Shown one piece after another: positions 45,490 through 54,419 of a DNA stretch of 64,000 nucleotides; position 1 is the stretch's first letter, and each line of letters begins with the position of its first letter. Origin of the DNA: DATJLY01 sp963773665 (GTDB lineage Bacteria; Pseudomonadota; Alphaproteobacteria; ATCC43930; CGMCC-115725); NCBI GenBank assembly GCA_963773665.1, contig CAVZBZ010000004.1, forward strand, positions 310,001 to 374,000, written 5' to 3'. A program made the position numbers and the translations under genes. The notes beneath the pieces were generated by a model. The model had not been told where the DNA came from, did no database searches, and saw only the letters and a program-made list of their open reading frames with translations.

Positions 45490-46251
45490 ATGGTGGATGG
45501 TCCTGCGCCGGTTCTCATCACCGGCGCGAGCCGCGGCATCGGCGCGGCGGCCGCCCGGCTCTTCGCGCAAAAGGGCCACGCAGTCGCCCTTCTGGCGCGC
45601 AACCGCGCGGCAGTCGAGGGCTTGGCCAGGGAGATCGGCGGCCTCGCCATTCCGTGCAACGTCGCCGACGAGGCGGCGGTGCGGCGTGCCGTCGGCGCGA
45701 CGGTAACGAGATTCGGCAGCCTCGGCATCGTCATCAACAATGCCGGCATCCTGGAGCCGGCCGCGCGCATCCTCGATACAGACCCAAAGGACTGGACGCA
45801 TAACATCGAGGTCAATCTCTTCGGCCCGCTTTATGTGATGCGCCATGCCGTGCCGCTTCTGCCGAAGGGCGGCGTCGTGATCAACGTGACTTCGGGCGCG
45901 GCGGCGATCCCGCTGGTGGGCTGGAGCGCCTATTGCGCCGCCAAGGCCGGGCTTTCGATCCTGACGCGCATCCTCGCGGCCGAGGAATCGGAGGCGCGCG
46001 GCATCCGCGTCTATGGCTTCTCGCCGGGCCTCGTCGATACCGAGATGCACGTCTTCAATCGCGCCAACCCGATCAACCAGGTCGGCAATCTGAAGCGCGA
46101 GGCGCTGCGCCCGGCCGCCGAACCGGCGCACATCATGCATTGGCTGTGCGGTCCGGACGCCGCCGACCTCAACGGCCAGGTCGTGAGCGCGAACGATGCG
46201 GCAGTGAGAAAGCGCGCGGGCGTGCCGGCCGTGAGCGGCGGCGGCGCATAA
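45490..46251 (+). CDS. Short-chain dehydrogenase/reductase
   Basis: 253 residues. 'LITGASRGIGAAAARLF' cofactor motif, 'NNAGIL', and catalytic 'VTSGAAAIPLVGWSAYCAAKAG' (Ser, Tyr, Lys). AGGAGGATATCG gives a strong ribosome site. Short gap to UbiH suggests co-transcription; substrate unknown. Confidence 0.88.
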   Translation: MVDGPAPVLITGASRGIGAAAARLFAQKGHAVALLARNRAAVEGLAREIGGLAIPCNVADEAAVRRAVGATVTRFGSLGIVINNAGILEPAARILDTDPKDWTHNIEVNLFGPLYVMRHAVPLLPKGGVVINVTSGAAAIPLVGWSAYCAAKAGLSILTRILAAEESEARGIRVYGFSPGLVDTEMHVFNRANPINQVGNLKREALRPAAEPAHIMHWLCGPDAADLNGQVVSANDAAVRKRAGVPAVSGGGA

Positions 46252-46257
46252 GTTCGA

Positions 46258-46569
46258 TCAGGCGCCTTTCGCGTTCGCCGAAACGCGCTCGAAGCGCGTC
46301 GCCCTCTGGCTCGCGATGAGCGGTTTCGCCGCGGCGAAGAATGCCGCGAAATGCGGCATCTTGCCGTGCGCCTCGAACGAAGCGCGGTCGCGATAGACTT
46401 CGTAGAGCGTGTAGCGGTTCGGATCGTTCTCGGCGCGCGCCACGTCGAATTGCAGGCAGCCGGGCTCGGCCGCGATCGACGCCTGCGCATTCTCGGCGAT
46501 GAGGCGCTGGAACCGCTCGGTCTCGCCCTGCTGCACCTCGAATTCGACGACCAGCACGAAATTGCCCAT
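46258..46569 (-). CDS. ABM-domain quinol monooxygenase-like protein
   Basis: 103 residues, antibiotic-biosynthesis-monooxygenase fold: 'VLVVEFEVQQGETERFQRLIAENAQASIAAEPGCLQFDVAR' and 'YTLYEVYRDRASFEAHGKMPHFAAFF'. These ferredoxin-like dimers act on quinols or are involved in heme or redox handling. It converges with the SDR gene (6 bp between stops). Confidence 0.85.
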   Translation of the reverse strand: MGNFVLVVEFEVQQGETERFQRLIAENAQASIAAEPGCLQFDVARAENDPNRYTLYEVYRDRASFEAHGKMPHFAAFFAAAKPLIASQRATRFERVSANAKGA

Positions 46570-46580
46570 CTCCCCCTCCC

Positions 46581-46967
46581 TCAAGCGCGCTTTGCCGGCT
46601 CGCGCGATTGGTCTGCCTTTTCCAGCGCGGCGAGATAGTCCGACCAGCGGCGCTCGCGCTCTATCCCGAGTTCGTAGAGATAGCTCCACGAATAGATCCC
46701 GGTATCGTGCAGGTCGTCGAACACGATGCGCACGGCGTAATTGCCCACGGGCTCGAGCCGCAGGATTCCGACATGCTTCCTGCCGGCGACGAGCTGCTTT
46801 TCGCCGGGACCGTGGCCCTGCACCTCGGCCGAGGGGCTTTCGACGCGCAGGTACTCGGCCGGAAGGCGGAATTTGGCGCCGTTGTCGAAATCGATCTCGA
46901 TGAGCTTGTCCGCGGTCTTGAGCCGGAGCTCGATGGGCCAGTGCTGCGTGCCGAGGCGCTCGCTCAT
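46581..46967 (-). CDS. DUF971 protein (BBOX N-terminal-like)
   Basis: 128 residues. '[44 protein letters not shown]' is the DUF971 core; '[26 protein letters not shown]' is its C-terminal part. Often found beside iron-sulfur or Trm112 genes. Its ATG overlaps the Trm112 stop (ATGA). Confidence 0.88.
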   Translation of the reverse strand: MSERLGTQHWPIELRLKTADKLIEIDFDNGAKFRLPAEYLRVESPSAEVQGHGPGEKQLVAGRKHVGILRLEPVGNYAVRIVFDDLHDTGIYSWSYLYELGIERERRWSDYLAALEKADQSREPAKRA

Positions 46968-47182
46968 GGCGCCGGCTTCGCGGCCGCGCCGAAGCGCGCC
47001 TTCTCGTCGTCGCTCAAGACCCGCGCCTCGTCCACCAGCATGATCGGGATGCCGTCGCGGATCGGATAGGCCAGGCCCGCCTGCGGACTGATCAGCTCCT
47101 GCGCCGCGCGGTCGTAGGTGAGCGAGCCCTTGCTCAGGGGGCAGACCAGAATCTCCAAAAGCTTGGGATCGACCTCGGCCAT
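46964..47182 (-). CDS. Trm112-family protein
   Basis: 72 residues. '[49 protein letters not shown]' is the family's zinc-ribbon-like fold with one Cys. Usually a small methyltransferase-activating partner. Reads from ATG 47182. Confidence 0.9.
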   Translation of the reverse strand: MAEVDPKLLEILVCPLSKGSLTYDRAAQELISPQAGLAYPIRDGIPIMLVDEARVLSDDEKARFGAAAKPAP

Positions 47183-47190
47183 CACGTCCC

Positions 47191-47853
47191 TCAATGCCGC
47201 GCCGGACCCGCGTCCTCGGTGGACGCGAGCGACGCCATTTCAAGAAGCGCGAGCAAGAGCCGGCCGCGCGCGGTCCAGTCGCCGGTCTCGAGCAGCGCCT
47301 GCTTCTCGCCCGGCGCGAACGGGCACAGCATGGCGAGCGAGGAGATGAGCCGCTCGGCCGGAGCATTCGCGATCGAGGCGAAATCGGCCTCGATCCCGGT
47401 GCGGCGGAAATAGGGCTTCAACGCGGCGATGAGGCGCTCGCGCTCGAGCTCGGGCTCGCTCTCGGCAAGATCGCCCTCGTACGGCGCCCAGCCCGGCACC
47501 ACGGTCCGATAGAGCGCCTCGCGCGGCGGCTCGAGCTTCACGTCGAACCGGGCGCAGCCTTTCAAGGTAATGAGATAGCGGCCGTCGTCGGTTTCGCGGA
47601 ACTCGGTGATGCGGCCCATGCAGCCGGTGCGGTAGAGCGGCGGATCGCCCGCGTCGCCGACGCCTTCCTGCGGCTGGATCATGCCGATCATGCGGCCGTG
47701 CGCGAGCGCGAACCGCGTCATGGCGAGATAGCGCGGCTCGAACACGTTGAGCGGCAGCCGGCCGCGCGGCAGCAGCAGCACGCCGGTCAGGGGAAACACC
47801 GGCAGGCGCGCCGGCAGGTCGGCAAAGGCGGGATCGAAGACGCTTTGCGTCAT
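47191..47853 (-). CDS. LON peptidase substrate-binding domain protein
   Basis: 220 residues containing only the LON N-terminal (PUA-like) domain: '[29 protein letters not shown]', '[10 protein letters not shown]', '[32 protein letters not shown]'. No ATPase or protease part. Probably a substrate-recognition or regulatory factor. It overlaps the thioredoxin gene end by 4 bp. Confidence 0.88.
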   Translation of the reverse strand: MTQSVFDPAFADLPARLPVFPLTGVLLLPRGRLPLNVFEPRYLAMTRFALAHGRMIGMIQPQEGVGDAGDPPLYRTGCMGRITEFRETDDGRYLITLKGCARFDVKLEPPREALYRTVVPGWAPYEGDLAESEPELERERLIAALKPYFRRTGIEADFASIANAPAERLISSLAMLCPFAPGEKQALLETGDWTARGRLLLALLEMASLASTEDAGPARH

Positions 47854-48764
47854 GCGAACAGGATCGCGGAGAGGCGCCGGCGCGCCGCCACCGACAGCGG
47901 ATCCGTGAGCCCGATCGCCTCGAAGAATTTCAAAAGCTGCTTGCGCGCCGCCTCTTCGTTCCAGGTGCGGTCGCGGCGGATCAATTCCAGGAGCTCGTCG
48001 ATCGCCTGCTCGCGCTCGCCCGCGGCGAAGAGGGCGGCGGAAAGATCGTAGCGCGCCTGGTGGTCGCCCGCGTCGCGCGCGAGCCGCGCCTTCAACTCGC
48101 CGACCGCGCCCGCCGTCTTCGCGCCCGCCTCGGCCAGCTCGAGCGCGGCGCGCGCCGCCGCGATCTCGGCATGGGCCGCCTGCTCCTTCGGCACTTGGGC
48201 CAGATACTGCTTCGCCTTGGCAAAATCCTTGCGCTGCACGGCGGCGCGGACGAGCCCGGCGAGCGCATCGACGTTGCCGGGCTCGTGCTCGAGGATCTGC
48301 GTGTAGATGTTGGCCGCGCGCGCGTGATCGCCGGCCGCGACCGCCTCCTTGGCGAGCGCCAGCGCCTCGGCGACCGGATCGACGGCGGCGCCGGCCGCGC
48401 CGACAAGGCGCTGCACGAACTGCTTCACCTGGCTTTCCGGGAGCGCGCCGACGAAGCCGTCGACCGGGCGTCCGTCCTTGAAGGCATAGACCGCCGGGAT
48501 CGACTGGACGCGCATCTGCGCCGCCAGCTCCTGGTTCTCGTCGACATTGATCTTGACGAGGCGGACCTTGCCGCGGGCGTCGCGCACCGCCTTTTCGATC
48601 GCCGGGCCCAATTGCTTGCACGGACCGCACCACGGCGCCCAGAAATCGACCACGATGGCGGCATCGCGCGAGGCTTCGATCACATCCGCCATGAAGGTCG
48701 CGGTCGACCCGTTCTTGATGATCGAGGCGTCAGCCGGAGCACCGCCGCCGATAAGCTGTTCCAT
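47850..48764 (-). CDS. Thioredoxin-like chaperone (CnoX/YbbN type)
   Basis: 304 residues: a thioredoxin domain with 'FWAPWCGPCKQLGPAI' (CGPC) followed by TPR-like helical repeats ('AVAAGDHARAANIYTQILEHEPGNVDALAGLVR', 'FAKAKQYLAQVPKEQ', 'DHQARYDLSAALFAAGEREQAIDELLELI'). CnoX proteins guard substrates against oxidation and hand them to GroEL. First of a tight operon with LON-like, Trm112 and DUF971 genes. Confidence 0.92.
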   Translation of the reverse strand: MEQLIGGGAPADASIIKNGSTATFMADVIEASRDAAIVVDFWAPWCGPCKQLGPAIEKAVRDARGKVRLVKINVDENQELAAQMRVQSIPAVYAFKDGRPVDGFVGALPESQVKQFVQRLVGAAGAAVDPVAEALALAKEAVAAGDHARAANIYTQILEHEPGNVDALAGLVRAAVQRKDFAKAKQYLAQVPKEQAAHAEIAAARAALELAEAGAKTAGAVGELKARLARDAGDHQARYDLSAALFAAGEREQAIDELLELIRRDRTWNEEAARKQLLKFFEAIGLTDPLSVAARRRLSAILFA

Positions 48765-48837
48765 ACCCTAGTTCCCTCGTGAGACCCCTAGAAGATGGCG
48801 GCCCGGGGCCACTCTGGCAAGAAGCCCCGGGTGCGGC

Positions 48838-49362
48838 TCACCCCTGCGCCGCGCGGTCGAGATCGCCGAGATCGAGCGTCCGGGGGCGGTGGCCGCAGGC
48901 TTCCAGGAAGCGCAGCAGGTCGCCTGGCGAAACCGCCGTCGTCGCGGTATTGACGAGCGGGTGGTAGTTGAGCGGATCGCGCCGCAGCATCTCGGCGTCG
49001 AGCACCGCCGTCACGGCGGCGGCGCTCGGGTTGACGAGCGCGAAGGGGGTGACGCTGCCGGGCTCGACGCCCAATGCCGCGCGCATCTTGGCGGGCGAGC
49101 CGAACGAGAAGCGCGGCGCGCCCAACCGGGAGGATAGCGCCTTCAAATCGAGGCGGCGCTCCTCGAGCACGACCGCGAGCCACAGCCCGCCCCTCCGGTC
49201 CTCGAGGAAAAGGCATTTGCAATGCCCGCCCGGCAGCGCGCCGCGCAGCGCCACCGCCTCGGCGACGGTAAAGACCGGCGGATGGGTGTAGGTCCGGTAA
49301 GGAATGCCGAGCGCGTCGAAGCGCTGGAACAACTGCTCGGGCGTTGCGGGCGCATCCGGCAT
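48838..49362 (-). CDS. YbaK/ProX-type prolyl-tRNA deacylase
   Basis: 174 residues. Hydrolyses mischarged Ala-tRNA(Pro) or similar. 'FDALGIPYRTYTHPPVFTVAEA', 'GGHCKCLFLEDRRGGLWLAVV', 'LGVEPGSVTPFALVNP' and 'NYHPLVNTATTAVSPGDLLRFL' match the ProXp-ala group. Starts at ATG 49360-49362 (MPDAPATP). It diverges from the tRNA-Gly gene, 75 bp away. Confidence 0.88.
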   Translation of the reverse strand: MPDAPATPEQLFQRFDALGIPYRTYTHPPVFTVAEAVALRGALPGGHCKCLFLEDRRGGLWLAVVLEERRLDLKALSSRLGAPRFSFGSPAKMRAALGVEPGSVTPFALVNPSAAAVTAVLDAEMLRRDPLNYHPLVNTATTAVSPGDLLRFLEACGHRPRTLDLGDLDRAAQG

Positions 49363-49393
49363 GGCGGCGGAGCCTAAACACCGCCCGGCGCCC

Positions 49394-49421
49394 TTGCAAA
49401 CCGGCGCGTGTTTTGTATCAT
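49394..49421 (+). promoter_or_regulatory. Promoter of tRNA-Gly
   Basis: TTGCAA (49394), 16-bp spacer, TATCAT (49416). Start of transcription would be about 9 bp before the tRNA 5' end. Close to the -35/-10 of housekeeping promoters. Confidence 0.5.
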
Positions 49422-49436
49422 TCGCGGCCTTGGAGC

Positions 49437-49511
49437 GCGGGCGTAGCTCAGGGGTAGAGCACAACCTTGCCAAGGTTGGGGTCGAGGGTTCGAATCCCTT
49501 CGCCCGCTCCA
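49437..49511 (+). tRNA. tRNA-Gly (anticodon GCC)
   Basis: GCGGGCG pairs with CGCCCGC (acceptor stem), D-arm region AGCTCAGGGGTAGAGC, anticodon stem CAACC/GGTTG with loop TTGCCAA (anticodon GCC), T arm GAGGG-TTCGAAT-CCCTT and encoded CCA. An accessory island starts 29 bp after its end. Confidence 0.97.
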
Positions 49512-49539
49512 TATCTCAAAGCGTCGCGGAATTATGTCG

Positions 49540-49550
49540 CTGACGCAACC
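49540..49550. repeat. Left copy of island-flanking inverted repeat CTGACGCAACC
   Basis: Exact reverse complement of 52290-52300. It is followed by GACCCCGTCAG, so the left end has its own short CTGACG...CGTCAG palindrome. Confidence 0.6.
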
Positions 49551-49635
49551 GACCCCGTCAGAAATCATTAAGTTGTGGGCACGCGTCTAGATCGTGACTG
49601 ACGGGCAAGACTACACGAACTCATCTGGCTGACGA

Positions 49636-50115
49636 TTAGGCGATCCGCAGCCCCATCGGTATCGGGCGCAAGGACGCCGACAGATAAAGGGGGTGCGAGG
49701 GTTGACCCAGCTTGGTCATCCGCAAGCAATGCGGGACCTTTCCGGCGTCTTGGATCATTTTGAGGATTCGCTTGTCGCGCGCCAGAAATGCACCGCCATT
49801 GCCCCACGCACAGACTATGACAGGTGTTGACGCGATGATCTCGGTGAGTGTTGCATCATTGTCAGGCCCAATTGGTGCCGATGTTTTACTGAGTTCGGCA
49901 GCATCCGTCGCGCGCCAAGCAAACAGATTGCCTATCATGATGCCGCCATACCTTGCATTGTGCGCAAATCCAATGCACCGCCGAATCGTTGGGTCATCCA
50001 ATTTGGCATCAGCGGTGCTCGGGTTGAGCATGATAAAGGCGAGCTTAGGGCCGTTCGCCCATTCTCGAGAGAGCTTGTAGCGGTACAGCCCGCAGGGGGA
50101 CAAAATCGCACCCAT
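49636..50115 (-). CDS. DUF1643 family protein
   Basis: 159 residues. Family landmarks: 'GPKLAFIMLNPSTADAKLDDPTIRRCIGFAHNARYGGIMIGNLFAWRATD', 'VIVCAWGNGG' and 'HCLRMTKLGQPSHPLYLS'. Such proteins are common in phage and accessory regions and their function is not established. Last of three same-strand genes in the island, after a 31-bp gap. Confidence 0.88.
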   Translation of the reverse strand: MGAILSPCGLYRYKLSREWANGPKLAFIMLNPSTADAKLDDPTIRRCIGFAHNARYGGIMIGNLFAWRATDAAELSKTSAPIGPDNDATLTEIIASTPVIVCAWGNGGAFLARDKRILKMIQDAGKVPHCLRMTKLGQPSHPLYLSASLRPIPMGLRIA

Positions 50116-50146
50116 CTGCTCGATACCTCATAACCGAAAGGTCGTT

Positions 50147-51007
50147 CTAAGGCTTTGTACCGTTCGTCGGCGTTCCGTTGCCATTAGGCGGGGGCGCGGA
50201 CTGCGGTGCTTGGGGCCTAGCCGCCTGACCGGATGACGGCGGCGCTGGTGGTTGTGAAACTGGTGCGCCGGCGGGCGCGGTTAATTGCAACGCTGGGCTC
50301 GCACTCTGCGCGCCCAACAATGATTGCGCGCCTTGCCTTACGGCGAAAGTAATCACCGTAATGACCATGGCAAGCAGCACTGCTGACGCGAAACCAAAGA
50401 TAGTTGCTTGCACTCTCAAGTTAAATTTTAGTGAATCAATATCCCGTGAAAGAGCCTGAACGGAGATCGTCTCTCGGTTCATACCACGCACCATTTCGTT
50501 CGTAATTTCGTGTAGCCCATCGTTTGGGCCTTTTACGAACTCACCGCCGGAAAGCTGGTCGAGCGAACAAAACCAAATCTTGAAAACCAAATCATTTTCG
50601 CATAGCTAAATCGATGATGGGCTTGCGTTGTACACTGCGTAGACAAGTTGGCCGGTATACCCGGGATCGACGTGAAAGCCTGAAACGTTGATTAGGCCTT
50701 GAAACTTGACACCGGTCCGCATGGATATAAACGCCATCGCATCCTTTGGAACGCTGACGCTTTCCTTGGATAGCAGCAATGCGAATTGCCCGGACGGGAT
50801 AAGGAACAACTCATCGGCTCTCAGCAAATTCCTTTTTTGACGCACGAAATCGTCGTTTTGCGCATGATCTGCCGTCTTATAATATTGTCCGCCCATCCGC
50901 AGGGTGTAAGCGTTACAATCGATTTGATCCGGATTAAATGGAACGATTAGATCGCTGCCAGGAGCGGTGCCCACCGCTAGAAGCTTTTCGCCACGCCAGA
51001 AGGCCAT
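50147..51007 (-). pseudogene. dCTP deaminase/dUTPase-fold protein with membrane helix, interrupted by in-frame TAG
   Basis: One reading frame of 286 codons with a TAG at 50608-50606. Before it: 'LIVPFNPDQIDCNAYTLRMGGQYYKTA', 'LIPSGQFALLLSKESVSVPKDAMAFISMRTGVKFQGLINVSGFHVDPGYTGQLVYAVYNASPSS', typical of the Dcd fold. After it the fold continues 'LCENDLVFKIWFCSLDQ', then a helical stretch and a membrane segment ('IFGFASAVLLAMVITVITF') and a Pro/Gln-rich tail. The catalytic Glu of Dcd ('VLEFYN') is replaced here ('VYAVYN'), so it is probably not a deaminase. A CAG-to-TAG change explains the stop. Confidence 0.75.
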
Positions 51008-51011
51008 GGGC

Positions 51012-51608
51012 CTAAATCCGGCCGTGTAGCTTGAGGCGCTGTTTAACTGTTTCGAGCCGGTGGCGGATGGCGCGGGCAGCGTCAATGCCTTGCGACGAGA
51101 TGTAAGCAAGTGAGAGCGCGCTGATTTGGGCGATCCCGTTCCTAATCTCCGCTCGAAATGATATCTCCTCGAGATGGTCAATTTTCTCACATGCAGCAGC
51201 GATGCGACCGGAGGCAACCGCAGTCTTGCGCACGAGCAGTGCGTGGTCCTCCGCTTCGCCGATCAAACCGACAGCGAGTAACCGCCCGAACGCCAATAAT
51301 CCGGGGGACTCCCGATCGTCTTGCCCCAATAGGTCCCACAATTCGATGTTGAGGACATTCGCCGTCGATAACGAAATGACGAGAACATCGACATAAACGG
51401 GCAGTAGCGTGGCTGGGTCGCTGGAGGCCGCAATCTTGCCAGTGTATTTGGCGAAGTGAAGCGCCATGTGATTAAGACGCTGATGCACCGATAGTCGCGC
51501 AATTTCACGATGATATTTTTCGTCGTGATGGTGTTGCTCTACCTGCAACTCGAATAGAATTTTTTTTGCCGATCCATGTTCAACCACGGCCGTCGTGTGA
51601 CCTGCCAT
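51012..51608 (-). CDS. MazG-like all-alpha protein (tentative)
   Basis: 198 residues from ATG 51608, mostly helical. 'DEKYHREIARLSVHQRLNHMALHFAKYTGKIA' followed by 'LLPVYVDVLVISLSTANVLNIELWDLLG' resembles the MazG/all-alpha NTP-PPase helix pair, but the full set of acidic metal ligands (EExxE, ExxD) is not clearly present. It lies 4 bp upstream of the dCTP-deaminase-like gene, so they are co-translated and probably act together on nucleotides. First gene of the island operon. Confidence 0.55.
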   Translation of the reverse strand: MAGHTTAVVEHGSAKKILFELQVEQHHHDEKYHREIARLSVHQRLNHMALHFAKYTGKIAASSDPATLLPVYVDVLVISLSTANVLNIELWDLLGQDDRESPGLLAFGRLLAVGLIGEAEDHALLVRKTAVASGRIAAACEKIDHLEEISFRAEIRNGIAQISALSLAYISSQGIDAARAIRHRLETVKQRLKLHGRI

Positions 51609-51872
51609 GTGCCCTCCGAGTCGCTTTGCTGCCGGCGAGAGCGCCTGGGGAGGCTCCCTCTGTATCCGTCCGCGCCCATTAAGTCCAGGCTGGCCTTGGT
51701 GGCGGCGGGTCGCGACGGACACCTCGGCGGCAAGTCTTCATGCCGACAGACGAGGTTTAATTATGACTCAATTCGAGTCATTCCAATCGCTACAAGATAT
51801 GGTTGCTGATCTCCGTTTGCAAGCTGCATATTGTCGTCTTGACAGGATAACTACGACGGGGTCAACGGCGCG

Positions 51873-52235
51873 ATGGCTGTCCCGCAAATCACGGCCCGCC
51901 TTCAGCCGGAGATCAAAAAGCAATTCGAACAGTACGCGGAGTCGCTCGGGCTTGACGCTTCAGAGTTGGCGAAGCTCCTCATCGTCAGAGAGCGGCATCA
52001 GATGCGCATCGCTAAACTGAAAGAGGCGGGGAAAGTCAGCCAGAGACCGCGCCGCCCGTCAGGCGAGAGTAAGCGATTACCAACGATCACGGCACACCTT
52101 TCGTCTCTGAAGGACGTCGAGGAATTTGACGCCTACGTTATCAAATATGGCTTCAGCCGAAGCAGTGCGGGGGCTTACCTATTCGAGTCTGAGGTTCGTG
52201 AGCGTTGGTTAGAGAAGGCAATGCTGAGCCGTTAG
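51873..52235 (+). CDS. Tandem ribbon-helix-helix-like protein
   Basis: 120 residues with two similar units: 'QITARLQPEIKKQFEQYAESLGLDASELAKLLIV' and 'PTITAHLSSLKDVEEFDAYVIKYGFSRSSAGAYLFESEV'. Each looks like one RHH strand-helix-helix, joined by a basic linker. A small DNA-binding regulator or partition-type protein is likely. It is divergent from the island operon and could regulate it. The 264-bp spacer (51609-51872) has no clear promoter. Confidence 0.6.
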   Translation: MAVPQITARLQPEIKKQFEQYAESLGLDASELAKLLIVRERHQMRIAKLKEAGKVSQRPRRPSGESKRLPTITAHLSSLKDVEEFDAYVIKYGFSRSSAGAYLFESEVRERWLEKAMLSR

Positions 52236-52265
52236 AGAGAAATTCCAAAGGTGCCGCCAACGATA

Positions 52266-52294
52266 CAACCTAGCTGACTCCTTCCCCTAGGTTG
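52266..52294. terminator. Hairpin between the island and the DNA methylase
   Basis: CAACCTAG and CTAGGTTG form an 8-bp stem with a 13-base loop, 30 bp after the RHH stop and covering the methylase stop codon. Suited to end transcription of both convergent genes. It overlaps the right copy of the flanking inverted repeat. Confidence 0.5.
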
Positions 52295-54419
52295 CGTCAG
52301 AGGCAAAACGCTGAAGCCTTTTCCGAGAGACGACGGGGTCGCGCGCGAGCCGGTCGTAGAGCGCTGCGCCGATGGGCGGCAGGGCGAGCGCCGCGCCGAA
52401 GAAGCGGTCGAGCGCGTGGCGCGGGCCGGATCCTGCGGCGGCGCGCGCAAATTCGGCGGCGAAGGGCAGGAACGGCGACCGGCCGAGCGATGCGACGAGG
52501 CCGGCGCAGGCAGCGGCATCGACGCTGGCGGGATCGGGCACTGGCATGTCGGCGAGCTGATCCTTCTTCATCTTGACGATGTCACCCATGCTGCTCGTGG
52601 CATTCGCGAGATAGGTCAGGACGCCGTAGGTCGAATTGAGCCAGAGGAGGATCGGCGCCTCCCAGCGCGCCTCGATCGGCCGGATTTCCCAGAAGGCGGT
52701 GGCCAGAACCTTTTGCGGGGCGCGCATCGCAAGAAGCGCCTCGCTGCCGAGATGCGGGCGCTCGGCAACGAGGAGGCAAGCGGCGTGGCGGCGGTGGAGC
52801 AGGCGCGCGTTCGCCGCCTTCGGCGCGCCGTGCGCGAGCTTTTCCGCCCGCAGCTCGATCGTCGTCATGTCGCCTTGATGGCCGAGGACGAGCGGAAACC
52901 CGGCAGCGGCAGCGCCGGGCGCAAAGGCGCGCTTCACCTGCGCGATGTCGGGCCCGACGGCCGCGCAGAGATCGCGGAACGGCACGAGCCCCTGATGCGC
53001 GGTCACGGCGAGCGCGAGCCGGTTCAACTCCGGCTCGGCAAAGATCGCGGGCGCAAGCCAGTTGCGCCGCAACGCCTCCTGCGGCACGCGGTAGAGCGCG
53101 CCGGCGCGCGCCCCGTTTATCGCGAGATCGCGATGGCAGCCGTGGCACAGCGGCCCGGCAAGCGCCGCCGCCGCGCGCATCGCGCCCTGCGCCAGACCCG
53201 TCGCCTCTTCATCTGTGCGCGGCTTGCGAAAGACATTGACGAAAGTGACGCTGCGCTCCGAAGCCGGCTTTTCCGTCCGTTCGGCGACGACCAAAACCTC
53301 GCCGAGCGCGGTGTTCTCGCTCCAGTTCCACGGCTCCTGGCCGGGCGCGCCGGGGTCGAAATTCGCGACGATGTATTTGATCTCGCATTCATCGAGATAG
53401 CGCGCGCGGATCTTCTTCCACGACACGCCCGACAGCATCGAGCGCGGCACGACCAGGCCGATGCGGCCGCGCTGCGCCAGAAGCTCGAGCCCGAGCATCA
53501 TGAAATAGGGGCCGAGCCCCGCCCGGCCGATGCCGGAGAGGCCGAGGGACGCGGCGAGATCGGCAAGCGCCCGCTGCATGCGCCGGCGCACTTCGGCGGC
53601 GGAATAGCCGAAGGTCAGGTTCGGCTTCGCCGAGCGCGAGAAGGGCGGGTTCATCAGCACAACGTCGTGCCGCCGCCGCGGCGGACCTGCGCCTTCGCGC
53701 AGATAATCGAGGCTGCCGAGCCGGACCCGCCCCTTCGCCACGCCGACCGGGAGCGCGCGGATGTCGGCGCCCATAAGCGGCGCCGCGGCGCCGGCAGCGA
53801 GCGTCAGCGTCGCGAGCGAAAGCTGCGCCGCGAAATCCATCACGTCCCAACCGTGCAGCGCGCCGGCGGCAGAATGCGCGTCGCGCAGCGCCGCATAGGC
53901 CGCCGCGAGCAGCGTGCCCGAACCGCACGCCGGATCGATCACCGAGAAATTGCCGGTGCCGCCGAGCGTGTCGAAACGCCACGACGGATGCCTCGTCCGC
54001 AGCGTCAGATCGGCGAGCAGCCGCGCCGCCGGAACGCTCGTGTAGTAGGTCGCGTAGTGCGGCCCCGCCGCCGCCAGGAGCAGCTTGCGATAGATGCGCC
54101 CGACGAAATCGTGCCGCGCCAGCACGCCTGAACGCTGCGTGCCTTCTGCGGCATGCGCCAGGCGCGCCAGCAATTCCTCGGTCGCCGCCGAATCCGGCAA
54201 GCCCTCGAGCACGGCCGATGCGAGCGGCAGGACCGGAACGCCGCCGCCCATTTCCCGCCATTGGGCGCGCAGGAATTTGCGCCACGGCGCGCGCCCGCGC
54301 GCGGCAAAGGGTGCTGCCTTGGCGTCGCTCAGGTGAAGCAGGAGCGCGGTGAAGAGCGCGAAGCAAGCGATGCGGAGGAGATCGGCCTCGCCGCCGAGGC
54401 TCTTCGCCTTTCTAGCCAT
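52287..54419 (-). CDS. Orphan N6-adenine DNA methylase
   Basis: 710 residues from the ATG at 54419 (a GTG at 54440 is also possible). SAM motif I 'VIDPACGSGTLLAAAYAAL' (about residue 161), motif IV 'VLMNPPFSRSAKPN' (about 253), then 'RGRIGLVVPRSMLSGVSWKKIRA' and a large C-terminal recognition part ending in 'KRLQRFASDAT'. The layout is of Eco57I/type II-like or large RM methylases, but no restriction or specificity gene adjoins it. It converges with the island. Confidence 0.85.
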   Translation of the reverse strand: MARKAKSLGGEADLLRIACFALFTALLLHLSDAKAAPFAARGRAPWRKFLRAQWREMGGGVPVLPLASAVLEGLPDSAATEELLARLAHAAEGTQRSGVLARHDFVGRIYRKLLLAAAGPHYATYYTSVPAARLLADLTLRTRHPSWRFDTLGGTGNFSVIDPACGSGTLLAAAYAALRDAHSAAGALHGWDVMDFAAQLSLATLTLAAGAAAPLMGADIRALPVGVAKGRVRLGSLDYLREGAGPPRRRHDVVLMNPPFSRSAKPNLTFGYSAAEVRRRMQRALADLAASLGLSGIGRAGLGPYFMMLGLELLAQRGRIGLVVPRSMLSGVSWKKIRARYLDECEIKYIVANFDPGAPGQEPWNWSENTALGEVLVVAERTEKPASERSVTFVNVFRKPRTDEEATGLAQGAMRAAAALAGPLCHGCHRDLAINGARAGALYRVPQEALRRNWLAPAIFAEPELNRLALAVTAHQGLVPFRDLCAAVGPDIAQVKRAFAPGAAAAGFPLVLGHQGDMTTIELRAEKLAHGAPKAANARLLHRRHAACLLVAERPHLGSEALLAMRAPQKVLATAFWEIRPIEARWEAPILLWLNSTYGVLTYLANATSSMGDIVKMKKDQLADMPVPDPASVDAAACAGLVASLGRSPFLPFAAEFARAAAGSGPRHALDRFFGAALALPPIGAALYDRLARDPVVSRKRLQRFASDAT

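Larger units (their letters stand above)
49540..52300. mobile_element. Lower-GC accessory island next to tRNA-Gly
   Basis: The region between the tRNA and the DNA methylase has more A/T-rich codons than its surroundings and foreign gene content (DUF1643, dCTP-deaminase-like, MazG-like, RHH proteins). An 11-bp inverted repeat, CTGACGCAACC at 49540-49550 and GGTTGCGTCAG at 52290-52300, flanks it. No integrase or tRNA-end duplication is seen, so it is a candidate genomic island, not proven. Confidence 0.55.

Noticed and set aside
51763..52020. 86-residue open frame (MTQFESFQSLQ...) overlapping the RHH gene
   Set aside because: The first 37 residues could be real but the rest is a shadow of the RHH gene; not supported enough.
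49512..52300. tRNA-type attachment site duplication at the island
   Set aside because: The tRNA 3' end is not repeated at the right end and no integrase is present.
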